Positions 36,800 through 50,800 of a stretch of 64,000 nt of DNA are shown in pieces (the first letter of the stretch is position 1; every line of letters starts with the position of its first letter). A program made the position numbers and the translations under genes. The stretch comes from Phlebotomus papatasi (taxonomy: Eukaryota > Arthropoda > Insecta > Diptera > Psychodidae), in assembly GCF_024763615.1 (NCBI RefSeq), contig NC_077222.1, forward strand, positions 41,478,001 to 41,542,000. Direction: 5' to 3'. A model generated the notes under the pieces. It saw only the letters and a list, made by a program, of their open reading frames with translations. It had not been told where the DNA came from and searched no databases.

Positions 36800-39700
36800 A
36801 AATTAGTTGCTACGCATATTATTTATTACAGGTCATAACTTATAAAACTGAAAGAAAATAAGAATTCGACGCGTTGACTGTATTCGAATCGTATTGTTTT
36901 AGATCGTTTAGATTGTCGGAGCATGTCACACCCAATCCTCAATTTATTCCTACTTTTTTATATTTCGCCTCTTCACCTTGCAAGGACCTATATTTTTTCA
37001 AATTTTGAAATTATATAGTTTTGAGTTTTTGACATCGCACTGTTTGTCCATCTGATGCATCCAGTTTTTCATCAAACTTACGCTAGAGATAATAATTTAA
37101 AATCTACGGGTTATACTTGAATTGAAAAATTTGTTGATTGAAATTATTGGTCAATGGGGTCGATGGCATAAATAGAAAACCTCATGAAATCCTGCAAATT
37201 TTCAAAACATTACAATTTCGGTAGTATCACTCTTGGTTCTAAAATCGACACAACAATTTTTGAAATTTCAGTGTCGTGTGTCTTTGAATGTCAATTTCCG
37301 ATTTTAATGAAAATTTTGAAATGTTTATAAATGTCTCAATCTTTTCAAGAAATATCACTATCTTCTTAGTCTGACTCGATTAAACGGTATCATCGAACTG
37401 ATTTCAATGAGTCTTTTTTTCTAAATGTTTTTGCTTTTATTTAAAAGATTATTTTAAAAAAATACAACTATGATATGCTCATTTAAGGTTAGGTAGCTGA
37501 GATTATTTACAGACAACCAGGGAATGTTTAAAAACTCGTCAGCAAACCGTTCCGTAACGACTTTGAGGCATTTTATTTTTTCAAAAAAATACCTATATTA
37601 AACTATAGACACAAAAATTGAAAATCCTATGTCATACTGTGGGAGTTAAAGGGTTAACTCAATTATCAAAATATTATCTGTATAATTTGCGTGTCCACTA
37701 ACGTAAGCAATTTTCTTCACTGGAGGTAAACAAAGGACCTGAATAATTTCCAAAATTACCATTGCAGAGAACAAGGTCAAGGCTTGTAGTATCATTAAAT
37801 CCTGTATCATAACTATCATATTTCGAAAATGATTTGTATTAGCCAATAAATTGAACCTTATATATCTTGTGATTATATAATAATTGTAATGTTTGCACAA
37901 AAGCAAGATGATAAAGGCGTTTGATTGTGATTATGCCACCAACAACCTGTGCTGTGCCAAGTAATTTCCCTAAGTTATTGTTACATCTTATACATGATGT
38001 ATGAGGGTACAATCACATTTAGGATTATTGCGCTTTACATCACAAGGTTGGCTTTATTGCTGAAGACTTTACAAGTAGTGTAAGAAGAGTTTGAAGAACT
38101 TTGCAATGCTGTATTGGACTATGGGGAAATAATCCTAAAGATTAAGGACGTTGTTCGCGTCAGAGTTTTATGGTTTTCTTTTATTATAGTTTCCATATTT
38201 TCACTTATACATTATTGTACTTTACCTTGAGCAATGCTGGTGGTTAACATTAAATATGTATATCTATATAAATAATGTTTGAAGATGATGTATTGAGATA
38301 TGAAGGTCCGTGACAATTTTCTATGGGTATTAAGAATAACGTGATTCTTGAAGATTTTAATAGTTTTAGACTTTCAAATTCTAGCAATAGGGGTCTGAAC
38401 TGTTAATTCTATTGCCTGGCATTGGTCTTAATTGTCCAAGAAAGTTTCCTTAAATATGGTAATTTGAGTTTCCCTTTATGGTGTACTGCATAAGCCTTGC
38501 ATGACGCCCTAATCTAAAGTAAAATCTTCTAAAACGACAATTATTGTGCTTCCAAAAGGATGAGACAATGGTGCAGAAATGTGCGTGGGAGGGGCAATAA
38601 AGGAAGCCACGATGATCTTGTTGGGTTAGACTGCCCTGAATAAATTCAGAGTGTGAGCAACACATGAGCAATCTTATACGGAGCACTGTATTGACTTCAA
38701 CCACTCGCGCATCAAGATTGTTTACTTACGAGCCAAAACGGCGCAAGATAGGACAAACATATACCACTGTCGACCCGCTAATTTTATTTAATTCACGTAC
38801 TGTTCGGCATCGTCGAGAATACACAATATCGCGCGAATTCCATGTTGAGCGGCGAAATTCTGCGTGTTAGTTTGGGAGAAGTTCTCATTCCTACAATGTG
38901 CCACGTTTAGCGCGCATGTGTATCCAACTAATATTTCTTTTTTCGTAACCCAACTGAGACAAGGCGTTCGCGCATTTTATTCTACAAACACACCGCATTT
39001 GCATTAAATGATATTTTGTATGGCTGAAATGAGAATGAGGTCCAAGTGCCATCTTAATCCCTCGGTGTTGTCAACGTGGACCGGGTTGGAAGTGGAGGGA
39101 GGATGGGGACGTGGGGTTGATCATAAGAACTCTGGCGTCTCAGGGCGATTCTCTGCAAGATTTTTTTATGCTTGTCAATTTGTGGACAGTCTTACAATTG
39201 TGACACAAACACTGCTTCTCGCTTATGCTTCTTATGCCAATATGCATTAGAATTGGTGTTGGTGACTATTTGATGAATGCTGTAAACTAACAATACTGTC
39301 CTAAATTCGCAAACAGTACATCTAAACTAGACTGCTGACCTTCAAGTTGGTGATTTTTTTTCGCTAATTTTAAAAGCAAATTTTTCACAATCCACTGTGG
39401 ATGTGTATCTGAATTGAATAATATATATAGATATTTTTTGGATGGAACTTTATGAAGCGACATGGTCCTCGGATCGCGTTTTTTTTGTGCCTCGTGTCTT
39501 TACTTCTTCATTCAAAAAGATGACGTTCTTTTTTTTGCCTTCTCTCTCTATCTTAAGGCACTCTTCTCCATAAATGAATTTATTTAAAGCTGAGGGAATA
39601 GTGAGGCATTGTCTATGTATTTGATTTCCTAGGAAAAAAAACCATAGAAGGTGAAGTAAAAAGATTGCAAATTTGGGCTCTTACTTTTTTACCTGTAAAT

Positions 39701-39985
39701 GCTAAAAAGCTCTTTTAGAGTGTTGGCTACAGGTTGTTCCAATGCAGGTATTACCTGATATGATACAATATTGAGTAAAAAGCATTTGGTATGAGTAACT
39801 TTCAATGTGAACTAATGTCCAGGCTACAAATATTTATGTTTTGTAAACATTTATTTGGTATTTCAGCAAGAGAGTGAAATTTGACTTACACAAAATACAC
39901 ACAATGTGTTCGACAGTTCTAAACCTTTGAGTAAAAGCTCTGGCAGTTTCTTAATTCACGTTTTGTATTAATTTCATTTCAATTC
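36800..39985. other. Largely non-repetitive DNA; no gene supported
   Basis: From about 37900 to 39700 no terminal-repeat family is visible, and 38440-39260 is GC-richer than average with overlapping short frames on both strands. None resembles a known protein. Possible regulatory or untranslated exon DNA of the fru locus. A piggyBac-like right-end phrase (gttaaagggttaa) occurs near 37645. Confidence 0.3.
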
Positions 39986-39990
39986 ATCTT

Positions 39991-40511
39991 ATGCCCTAGA
40001 CACACTTATGATTTAAGCGGAGAGATAGCTTAACGTAACTATATTCAAAATAATTATTAGACTTAATTTCAATCAGTCTCTTACTAACTAAGCCGTTTCT
40101 AGGCTTAAACCGAGAGATACATTAGTCAGAAACTTACGGAAATATGGGCTGATCATCATTTTGATTATAATTATGTTAAGCTCTTTTTTGGGTTTGCCCT
40201 TTATACCCTTTAAGGACGATTGGGTCACCTGTGACCCAAAAATGAAATTTTTCTTACAGCCTTCTAAAGCTGTATTTTGCTCTAAAAAGTTTGAAAAAAT
40301 GATTTTTTCTGACCCTCGATTTTTGACCTTCTCGTCCTTAAAGGATTAAGGATGAGTGGGATACTGATGTTCCAAAAACAAAAAAGAATTTTGACTCTAA
40401 AAAGTTATTTTGTATTCTTCTAAATAGGTCGAAAAATTAGTTTTTATTTTTGGGACATCGGTGTTCCATTCATCCTTAAAGGGTTAAGTCGGAAGTGTAT
40501 CCTAGGGCATT
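39991..40511. repeat. TGCCCTAGACACAC-type MITE split by piggyBac-like MITEs
   Basis: The left end atgccctagacacactta and right end ggaagtgtatcctagggcat belong to the family at 15125-15385. Between them sit two adjoining piggyBac-like MITEs that meet at a single TTAA (40346-40349). The nest shows that the piggyBac-like family moved after this one. Confidence 0.6.
40201..40487. repeat. Two adjoining piggyBac-like MITEs
   Basis: The unit 40201-40349 has eroded edges (ttatacccttt and aaggattaag). The unit 40346-40487 ends CATCCTTAAAGGG|TTAA. Both carry gctctaaaaagt or its inverse inside. Confidence 0.6.
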
Positions 40512-40967
40512 ATATGAATCTGCCGCCATTTATCTGAAACGATCACTTTAAGAAAACTGGGGAAATCTGACTGAATTATGAATTATATATACCATTATAT
40601 TTTATACAATTTATTTTATACGTTTGACAATGAACGAAAATGACATTAGCATTACCAATCGCTGCGTAAAAATCGTACAGCAAGCGTAAGAACTTTGGAA
40701 GAGAAATAATTATTTACCAGTGAAACAAACGTTGTCAGACTACAAGATTTGCAAACTTTCCGTTAGAAGGAATCTAGTAAAGCTTTATATATATCATAAA
40801 GCTCATTATATTAAATTAAAAAGGTTTCATATTTCCTTTTGGGTTGAATTCACTCTATCTTCCTTCGTAATAAAAAAAAAATAATAAAAAACGTAATAAA
40901 AAACTTTTTAAAATCAATATTAAAATTTAAGTTTATTTGTGTTTGTATATGTATTTGGAAAATTCCT

Positions 40968-41115
40968 TTAATTCTTTAAGGACGAGAGGGTTAGAAATTG
41001 GAGGTCAGAAAAAACACTTTTTTCTGATATTTTACAGCAAAACATAAATTTAAATAGCCACAGGACAAATTTTGTTTTTGGATCCCCGGTGAGTCAATCA
41101 TCCTTAAAGGGTTAA
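40968..41115. repeat. piggyBac-like MITE
   Basis: Edges TTAATTCTTTAAGGACGA and TCATCCTTAAAGGG|TTAA. It is 148 bp including the TTAA duplication. The interior reads as the reverse of the copy at 40201-40349. Confidence 0.65.
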
Positions 41116-41119
41116 GCTC

Positions 41120-42495
41120 CAATTATTTAGGAGGATGTACAGTAGTTTCACATAGCTCAAGTATAATTTCAAGTATAAAAATATGAGTAAAAGCACAAGA
41201 GCCTGAATGCAATTTAATTATATTCATTTCTCAGAGAAATGTTCAAATAATTTGAGGTGCATTAGACTACCCCAAACTCTCCTAATTGGGGAGATTAATC
41301 CTAATTAATAGGGGTAGATTAGCCAGGGATAGAATTAGACAGTGGGATATTATTAGATCGTCTTGGAAGGAATAATGAGCAAGTCACCTATTTATTCAGA
41401 ATAAACTTCTCTCTATCTAACTATTTATTAATCAGTCTGATACAAACAATTCTTCACAAAATTGCCTGCAAAGAATAATTCCATTTGCATATTTTGTTTC
41501 ATTTTTATTACAAACAATCATATATTTTTAAATATTATCATATCTGGTATTTTCTGGAATTCTATTGTATCTCTTACATTTTGTATATTCGGAACAAAAT
41601 AGTTATTTTAATTTAAATTAAATGAAAATTTAAATTTGATACTTTCGGCAAAAAGAAAATATATCAGATTTTTTTATAATTTTCATTACATGCAATAATA
41701 AAATTTTAATAAGAAAATACTTCTGCGTCTTCAGTCTGTGTAATTAATAAAGCTTCATGGTTTCGCCAGGAATGCTTTCATTTTCAAGAAGAATAACAGT
41801 TACCCACTACATTCGTGGAATTTTTACTGCTCAAACTCTACCAATAGAACAAAAAATACTCTATATTCCTTCGATTTTGAACGTCCTGAAGTTAAGGATT
41901 GTGTTTTGGTAGAATTTTCTAAATCTGAAGTTTTGGTTTTATTGACGTCATACGATCAGACCTACCGTGAAAAAATGATTAGAGTTAGCGACATGGGACC
42001 TTCGGAAACCCCTTTACTCCTAATAAATCGACCAATGGCCACAAACCTGTCCTTTATTCTCCTCCTACTTCCTTCTTTCCTCTTTAAAGTTGACTTTACG
42101 GACATTATATCTATAGTGGATATTACCTCTAAATCATTCCTTATTGCAATTTTTCACGGTCAAAGAATTAAAAGATTCTAAACCGAGTATTTCTAAACCG
42201 CACTAGGTCATGTTAAGGCTCGTTGGAAAGGTTTTGAAGTGTTTCACAAGTCTAAATCAGTATTAGTACAGTTATGTCAATTATGAAGTTTGGAAAGAAA
42301 GAGGGTGTGATTGATACTATCGAAAGCTTTTGAAAAATCTAAAAGAATTAAAAGCGCAAACTGCCTTCGGTCGAACCCGGTACAGTTACAGTAGTGCTGT
42401 GCAATTTGCGAAAACTTGATTGAAAATTCGACAGTAAATCTATTTGGTCAAGATATACCTCAATTTGGATCTTAAGAAGATGCTCAAATGGCTTA
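41120..42495. other. No gene supported
   Basis: AT-rich; decayed GGGG-type terminus phrases near 41268-41320 (accccaaactctcctaattg). A 91-codon frame at 41906-42181 has no recognisable domain. Confidence 0.35.
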
Positions 42496-42521
42496 AACCG
42501 GATTCAGATCTGACGCTTAAG

Positions 42522-42900
42522 CCGGCTTCAGATCTAAGGTTTAGGTAAACTGCTTAACTTCTTCCAAGATTAAATTGTTCAGAAAATTTTTACTTAAGAT
42601 TGAATATTAAGGGCAAATGATACATTAGATTTTGAAAAACTATTAAAATTGTTTGTTATTTAGGATTTCGAGACCTTCAAGAACTGGGCTAAGCCTCCAG
42701 TCTGAAACTCGTATTAGCCATTTGGCTTAAATCCTCTAATTCCTTTTCAAGCAAGATTTTTGAGAAAATTGTTGCTCCGGATTGGATATTAAAGGCAAAT
42801 TATCCATTAGATTTTGAGAAATCAACGGAATTGTTTGTTATTTAGATTTTTTAGGTTTTCGAGAACTGAGCTAAATCTTTAGTCTGAAGCCGGTATTAGA
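42522..42900. repeat. Two CGGCTTCAGAC-type MITE copies in tandem
   Basis: The first, 42522-42714, is nearly complete (gccggcttcagatctaaggt ... ctgggctaagcctccagtct). The second, about 42716-42900, repeats the same body and ends tagtctgaagccggtatta. Confidence 0.6.
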
Positions 42901-42909
42901 CAGCCAAGG

Positions 42910-43255
42910 TACAGTGGACTCCCTCAAATTCGGGCATTTGGAACCGAAATGTCACCCGAATCAGAGAGAAATTCCGGCAATAAACTTTTTGGAATGCAAC
43001 GATTTTTTGTTCATCTGTATGCACATATTAAGTTTATATATACTCATATTTTATTGTAAATTTCATGAAAATCCCTTAAAAATGCAAAATAACATCAAAA
43101 CCAAAACAAATCATGCCAAATTCAAGGATATTTGCTTCATTCGATAATCATAATCAAACTTGAAAACTGTCAACAAACTTTTTTCGAATTTAACTGCCCT
43201 CGAATTAAAAAGTAGCCCGATCTTAAAAGAACCGAATTAGCGAGAGTCTACTGTA
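42910..43255. repeat. pogo/Tigger-like MITE, copy 3
   Basis: It begins TACAGTGGACTCCC and ends CGAGAGTCTACTGTA. Its body is the reverse of the copy at 1611-1955, sharing for example tttcatgaaaatccctta and the caaacttttttcgaattt region. Confidence 0.75.
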
Positions 43256-43259
43256 AAAT

Positions 43260-44748
43260 GATAATGGAACGAAAGTCACTGGGTACTGAAGGTCTTGCAG
43301 GTTTTGGGAATTATTGAATAAATGTCAAAAGAACACTAATCTGGCAAATGGTATACGTTTGTATTAACCAACATATTTTTTTAAATATTTTTTTTTAATA
43401 AAAAAAATAATGAATTACTTGAACGATGCACACTGATTGATTTAGATAATAACACTGATGTGAGTAGTGGAAAAAACGAATTGATATATTTATGCTAGAA
43501 GAGATTCCTTCTGCGTGAAATGAAGGGTTAAATAAAATTAAAATTGGGAAAAGTTAATAGTATAATTCTAAGTAAGTTTTTCAATTGGTGGAACTCGAAA
43601 TAGAGAGCTTCACTCTTCTTGAGGTGCCTGTTATTAACTCGCGACTTTACTGTAAAATTTATATTAGTAGACGCTGGTTCTACTAACCAGTTATTTTCAA
43701 ATTTAAATAATTTTACTGCAATTTTAAATATAAAAGCTTTAAGTCAATTTGCATTGCAAATTTCCCAAATAAATATTTTTAAAGAAAAATTATAATATTA
43801 ACATCTTGAATTTATTAAGTTAACAAATTGGTCAGTAAGAAGTCACATTGGTCACATTTAGACTGTTGGTAAAAAAAATCAATTTTTGTCAGTAAGAACC
43901 TAAAAAGGCCTAAAAGCCTCTTTAAATCAGTCTGATGAAACAAAAATGGTTCATATCTTCTTCATTTTCCCTTTATCAAGAATATATCACTGTTTTTGGG
44001 AATGTAACGTTTATGATTTCCTTCTTATTTACACGTTAACCAAAACTAATTTTACTATCTAATTTTTATCAAAACACTCTCTTAATTTGCTGTTGTAGTC
44101 AAAAAATATATATCTTAACTATTTGCAATGAAAATGAAAGATAGTTTCTGAGATTTTACTAACGAATAAAAATTTTAGTCATATAAGTGTTATAATAAGG
44201 CTGTGTAATATATAATATATATATCAGATTAATCTTTTAATATTTAATATAGTCGCTCATTTATTAATATTATTAAATGAAATTAAAAAAGGCTTTGGCA
44301 AATTTATTTAACAAAATACTTTTTGTCATATTTCAACTATTCTCCTATTCATTTGGGAGACCTTTTTTGAGACAATCTTCCTGGGTCACCCTGTTCATAA
44401 AACTTTGAGTGTTAATGAAGGTTTTTTTGCCTCTTCCATGTGTGTTCTCCGACGCGAATAGAAAAAGACAGATATGACAGTATGTTGCAAAATTTTAGAA
44501 TAAATTTATTTTCTAGATGCTCATTTTTTCGCAAACACCTCGCCCATGTATAAGCGCCAAAAGGTTTTTGCAGGTGGAACTGGACATGGTCAATAAAAAA
44601 TTAGTCTTTCTACCTTGATACAATCCGTGTGCAAAACTTTCCATTAGGTTTTTTTTTTTTGGTAAAATAGTCGAGGAGTGATATTAATGAAAAGTTTTGC
44701 ACTTTCAATGACAAACTAATAAATTTTCTTATTGTCTATTTCTCGTAG
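43260..44748. other. Upstream intron or 5' flank of the fru BTB exon
   Basis: No gene. Contains a small GTCAGTAAAA-type cluster (43830-43960) and AT-rich DNA. A pyrimidine-rich splice acceptor (ttattgtctatttctcgtag) closes it at 44748, so at least the right edge is intronic. Confidence 0.5.
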
Positions 44749-44899
44749 ATACACCACTGACCAAGGCAATATGGACCAGCAGTTCTGTCTTCGCTGGAAT
44801 AATCATCCGACCAACTTGACTGGCGTGCTGACTTCTTTGCTCCAGAGGGAGGCCCTCTGTGATGTTACATTGGCATGCGATGGTGGTGAAATTGTCAAG
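44749..44899 (+). CDS. fru: fru first common exon: BTB part 1
   Basis: Acceptor ctatttctcgtag at 44748; donor GTCAAG|GTATTT at 44899/44900. The start codon used by common isoforms is ATG 44771 (MDQQFCLRW). The 22 bases before it stay open in the same frame and encode YTTDQGN, which matches the stretch YNTDQGA before the same Met in the male-specific Drosophila protein (from memory). The exon can therefore accept a sex-specific N-terminal extension spliced in at its first base. Translation of the exon from ATG gives BTB residues 1-43. Confidence 0.92.
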
Positions 44900-47800
44900 G
44901 TATTTATTTTATTACACTGCAATTACTGAAATAATTATCTTTTTTTTGATAAGTTCATCCCTCTTGAGTGTCATAAAACATGTTCGCGAATTTCTTTTAG
45001 TATATAGTGCAAAATGTAGGAAAAAACAAAGAACAGAAATTATATAGTACCGAGTCTTAATGTTTTCGTCACCGGTTCCTAATTTAATTATACTATTATA
45101 CTATTAGTATCAAAAAATTACCTTAATAGAAGAAAAGACAGACAGATATTGACGTCAATCGATATGTGGAGCTAGAAACCTTGGGCAACGCGTTAAAAAG
45201 ATTCAAAAACTTGCTTTTTGCTCCATCTCACTCTCGCCTACATCACCATCAATGTCTTCTCACTTTGTCTTGTCTTGGGAGACACAATATTCTAAGATGT
45301 AAAAAAAAAAAATTCTTGGTGTCATTGAAAAGAAAATGCAAATAAGTAACCTTTTCCTTCACCATTTTCAGGCACATCAGACCATCCTGTCAGCATGCAG
45401 TCCATATTTTGAAAGCATTTTCCTGCAGAACTCTCATCCGCATCCAATAATATATTTGAAAGATGTTAGATACTCAGAGATGCGCTCACTCCTTGATTTC
45501 ATGTACAAGGGTGAGGTGAACGTTGGCCAAAGATCGTTACCGACATTTCTAAAGACAGCCGAAAGTTTACAGGTAATACAAGTGATTGCTTTCATAATAA
45601 TTTTTTCCCATAATTCTGCCAGCATCTAAATTGTTGTTTAGTGTCAGAATTCAGCATAATTCTCACAATTACATCCCAGCGGTAGCACATATAAGTCCAA
45701 TTAAAGCTTCTTTCCTGAGAATTGGCAGAGAAATGATCGAAAATTAGTATTAGAGTTGAAATGAATTATTAAAAGTTTTTTCTCTAGATGGAATTTAAAA
45801 AAAAAATCCGAAAATGCCTTTCGTAATTTTGACATAAAAATCTAAAATTAAAAAAAAAAACAAAAATCACATTGAACTGCAAAACATTAAATATTTTACT
45901 TACTTAATATTAAAGTGCTATAACTCAAGCCACAAGTTTACTTTGGGTGAAACAGAAGGTTCATTTTTTTTTTGCTTTCGCGTCATTTTTGCTCCCTTCT
46001 TTACAATAAAGAAAGAGGATCATAAATTTTAAAGTAAACCACCTAAAGTAAATTTCTTGTTAGAGTTATGTCCTTGGAATATTAAATGAATAATATTGTG
46101 AATGTGTCACTCTGCGTTAAAATCCTAAAACTTCGCTATAAAATCTGTTTATTATCCTAATATGGCAATTTCGAATACGAAAAGATTACAATGGTCTTTT
46201 TATAAAATATTATAATTTTTGAAATTATATTTAACACTGAGAAAAAAAGAGGGTGCGATTAACTTTTTTTCCTCATAACTTTAACACTTTTTAGGTGTAA
46301 AAATATATCAACATTTTTTAATGTTAATTTTACACCATTTTAAGGGTAAAATTAACATGAAAAAGGGTACCTTTAACCCCCAATACACCTAAAAAGGGTA
46401 ATATTTACACTGATTTCGGATCAATACTGCAGGGTAAAATTAACATTTCCGAAATGTTATTTTAACTTTTTCGGATTTCTCTCAGTGAAGGTATAATGGG
46501 GTAACTTGGGAACTTTGAGATTTACTTACTGCCAATTGCGAATATTGATATTAACTTACTGTTTTCCTTGTGGAAACAAAATATAAAAAAAACTACAAAG
46601 AAAAGCTATTCCTTTTCTTCTCGCCTGTCTTTTTTTTATTTCGTAGTCTTCCTTATCTCTTTACCCATCTGAAACCTCAATTGGTTCAAATCGGAAATTA
46701 TTCCAAATTAACCCATTTTACCCTACTCTATAAATAAACTTAAAAAGCTTTCAAGCAAAATTTTAACAAGCAATATTTGCCGCTAAGTATTTTTAATAGA
46801 GCAAAATTCTATGCAGAAAAAAAGCCTTTAGTTTTCATTAGGTCTAACTTTATTAGGGGTTATTATTTATTCATTTACAATATTATTTATTAAGAGTTAG
46901 GGTAAGTGTTCCAAATTTCGGCATAGTTGCATATAAGCACCGAAGTCCTAAGTTTGACGTGCAATATTTTTAATTCATATTGATATTTTTTGTTACTTCC
47001 TTTTCGGGAAGGTTGTGTGGAACCTTGAAAACTAGTTTATCATCTTTGTTTTCTTTAAATCACTTCCTAAAATGTTGAAAAATTAATAATAATATGGACA
47101 TTGTTTTGGGTAGTATTCCGGCCATTTTGAGTGAAATACCGGCCACCTTTTTTCTGACCACCTTTTGTGACGCAACGGATGGAAAATTTCAAAACGTCAA
47201 ACGGAACGAGTGTAATATTTAGTTTAATATGTTTATATGACCCACAAGCCCTGAGATCTTCCGTGTTATTTGTCCTGAAGACCTGAAGAGTAGCATTTCA
47301 AATTTGCGCGCAGATTCCCGTAGCAATTTGCCCTTCCTGAACTCTTCCAAGGCCTTTTCCACATAATGTTTTTCATAGAAATGATGTTTTTTCTCTGGAC
47401 ATTGTAGAACTCAGGAATTTAAAAAAAAAAAAACATAAAATAAATAAGAAATTTAAGAAAGCAAAAGATGTTGCCGTAATATCCAACACTACCTCACCGG
47501 AGAGATGCTCACAAAGTATATACTTTTTTACGCGAAATACAGAATCCAGCTGGGAAATTTTACCCGAAATTTAAAGATTGATTCACTATTAACGTAAACA
47601 GAAACAATCTTTAATGAAAACTAATCAATTTTCATGAAAAACACAGAAGGAAAATCTTTTGAACTTCACCATAAATCGTAAGACTGCTAGAAACACAATC
47701 GATCTGTCACATTTTTTGTAAGACTCTTTCCACACTGAGGTTTTACAACGCAATTTAAATTTAAATTATACCTAAAATTTAATAGGTCTTAGTATTAACA

Positions 47801-50800
47801 CATCCTAAGATGAATAAATATTTAAACGCAAAATGAATTCATTGACTATTCGAAGATAACATACATAATTTTAATTAATTAATTTCCATGGCCGAAATTG
47901 CACTCAAAGTGGTCGAAATTAGAAGCTGGCCGAAATTTGCCACACTTCCCCTATGTGTTAAAATGCATATATACCCAGGCTGATCAGATTTAACCCAAAC
48001 TGTCATCCATCAAGGGCTTAAAATCATCCATTAGAAGTCTTTTGCATAAACTGCCTTTATATAATTGTCTACTGCAAAATTTAACGCTAAATATTTTCGA
48101 GGATCAGCCTGAGTTCTATTTGGGCCTTTAGGACCACAAAGACTCATGCTGACCTATGAGAATATTTTGCCCATAAAGGATCTATCCCAAATTATTACAC
48201 ACTGAGGTCTTACACTGAGAGAAATCCGAAAAAGTTAAAATAACATTCCGGAAATGTTAATTTTACCCTGAATTATTGATCCGAAATCTGTGTAAATATT
48301 ACCCTTTTTAGGTGTATTAGGGGTGAAATTAACCCTTTTTCATGTTAATTTTACCCTTAAAAAAGTGTAAAATTAACATTAAAAAATGTTGATATATTTT
48401 TACACCTAAAAAGTGTTAAAGTTACGAGGAAAAAGAGTTAATCGCACTCTCTTTTTTCTCTCAGTGTAGGAACATCAATTAGAGATCCTGTGCATAAATT
48501 TCCCTCACTTAATCCTTTAGGGTGGAATCACCACTGTTCGCCAGTGCCCCACTTCTCGCCACTTATATTGAAATCGCTATTTTTCACGATTTATGAAATA
48601 AATGGGCCGCAAAGTTACTTGTATTTTTATTGCTGCTACACTGAGAGAAATCCGAAAAAGTTAAAAAATCGTTCCGGAAATGTTAATTTTACTCTGCAGT
48701 ATTGATCCAAAATCGGTGTAAATATTACCCTTTTTAGGTGTTTAGGGGTTAAAGGTACCCTTTTTCATGTTAATTTTACACTTAAAAGGTGTAAAATTAA
48801 CATTAAAAAATGTTGATATATTTTTACACATAAAAAGTGTTAAATTTCTGAGCAAAAAATGTTAATCGCACCCTCTTTTTTTCTCAGTGTACGTATGGAG
48901 TCGAAAAACACTCATTTTTGTTTTGAATTTAAATATTTCAGCATTTTTTAAAGGAATATTTTGAAAAAGTGCATCGAATCCAATATTTCTTACCAAATAT
49001 AGTAAGTGTCATGAAACTTTTATCGAACAAAATTTCCGATTTTGAATCAATAATTTTTCTATTGAACACTTAATTACATTCGACAAATATATAGAATTTG
49101 TATTTAGTTAGTTAATATTTCATTTTATATTATTTTTTATGTAAAAATGAGGCATGGCGGAAAGTGGTAATATTCTAAAATTGATTCACCACCTGTCGCC
49201 ATCTCTTTTCAATAGGCGACGCTAACTTCACTTCATAGATTTTTAGTTGTCAAATCTACTTTGTTTACTTTCTGCAATAGTCTAATAATTTGATTTCTCA
49301 AATAAAAAATGAAGAAAAATCATTTAATGTGAGTAATAAGAAATGCTGAATGTATTCTTTGCATAATATTGTTCAAAATAATCGAGTTTGAACTTTTCCA
49401 AGTGGGTGGCGAGAAGTGGTTACATAACTGGCGAAAAGTGGTGAAAAGTCGAGACGAAGTGATTATTTTTGCATTGTTAATAAAAATCAGTTTTTTATGT
49501 ACTCCCGCGTTAAATTGTAGGACAATTGTTTTGAAGAATCAGGAGCCAATATATCTAAGTAGCTTTGTGTCAAATTTGAGTTATCTGATAATAAGGGATC
49601 AAAAGTTATAATACAATTAATTTCACTTTTTCCTGAAAGTGGCGATAAGTGGTTACTCCACCCTAATATATTTAATATTTTAATAAGATAATTTTTCTTC
49701 TCTGCTTAAAAGAAAGGATAGTGTCTCGGATTAGTACAAAATGGAGTATTCTACGAGATAATTGATTTTGATCATGGCTACATTTTCGATCAACCAGGCA
49801 ATCGACAAACGAAATAGACAGTACCCAGTGTTTGTGATTTTGTGACTTAGTTTTTGTGAATTTGTGACTAGTTACATTTAAGAATTTTATCTCCATATCG
49901 AAAAATACGATGCAGTTTTTAAAAGCTTATTTAATGAGTTTAAGCCTCAGGGATTTAGGGGAAACTGGGGTACCACCAAACACTTTTGAAAGATGCGATT
50001 TTGACTGAATTTCCTAAGAAAACTGTGAGTTTTAGAAAAATGTTGCTTACCCCATGTTATAGCCTTGGGTATAGCCTGCTTATTAATGTATACAAGGCTG
50101 ATGTAAAACAATTCAATTTTCCGTAAAAAGGAAAATTGTGTCATCATGCATTTTTCGCTTTTTTCCAACCACCCGGGGTACCACCAAACACTTTCTGGGG
50201 CACCAAAAAACACCGCTTTTTCTCACCTATTGAAGTTATTTTGGGCATTCACAACAACTCTTAATTATAAAGAATGTATTGAAAATGTAAATAATTCTCA
50301 AAAAAGCACTGCAAAATTTAGAATGAGTGACCAAAATAGCAAAAAACTAAAGCACTGCACACCGAACATATTTTTCAATGGATTTTTCATCATTTTGACA
50401 ACATTCGACTTCTGAATGGAAAGCAGCGCCACTAAAATCGTGGCAAACACTATACCTAAAGTTCAAATTTTGCGCGCTCTTCTGATTATTTGTAATAAAA
50501 TCGAGAAATCATTCGTCAATCTTTGATTAAAATCATTTAAGAATCATTAAGAATCATTTAATGCAAAATTGGGTTCTCGAAACTATATTTCTCTTGAGTC
50601 TTAATTGAAAATCCCATGAAAGGGATATGCATGTCAGAAATCGAACAGAGAGGGAGATGAAGAGTGAGAAAGATAAGAGGAAAAATTTTGCCATTCATGC
50701 TACGCTCGCGACATCTGCAATTGTGAGAAATTTGCTTGTTTGTTGGTGCCCCAAACTCTGTTTTGTGATGGATTTTATATTCTTTTAAAAAAATGTGAAC

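Noticed and set aside
46490..46735. Possible small TA element (ggggtaacttgggaac ... ttaccctactcta)
   Set aside because: The end match is too weak to separate from chance.
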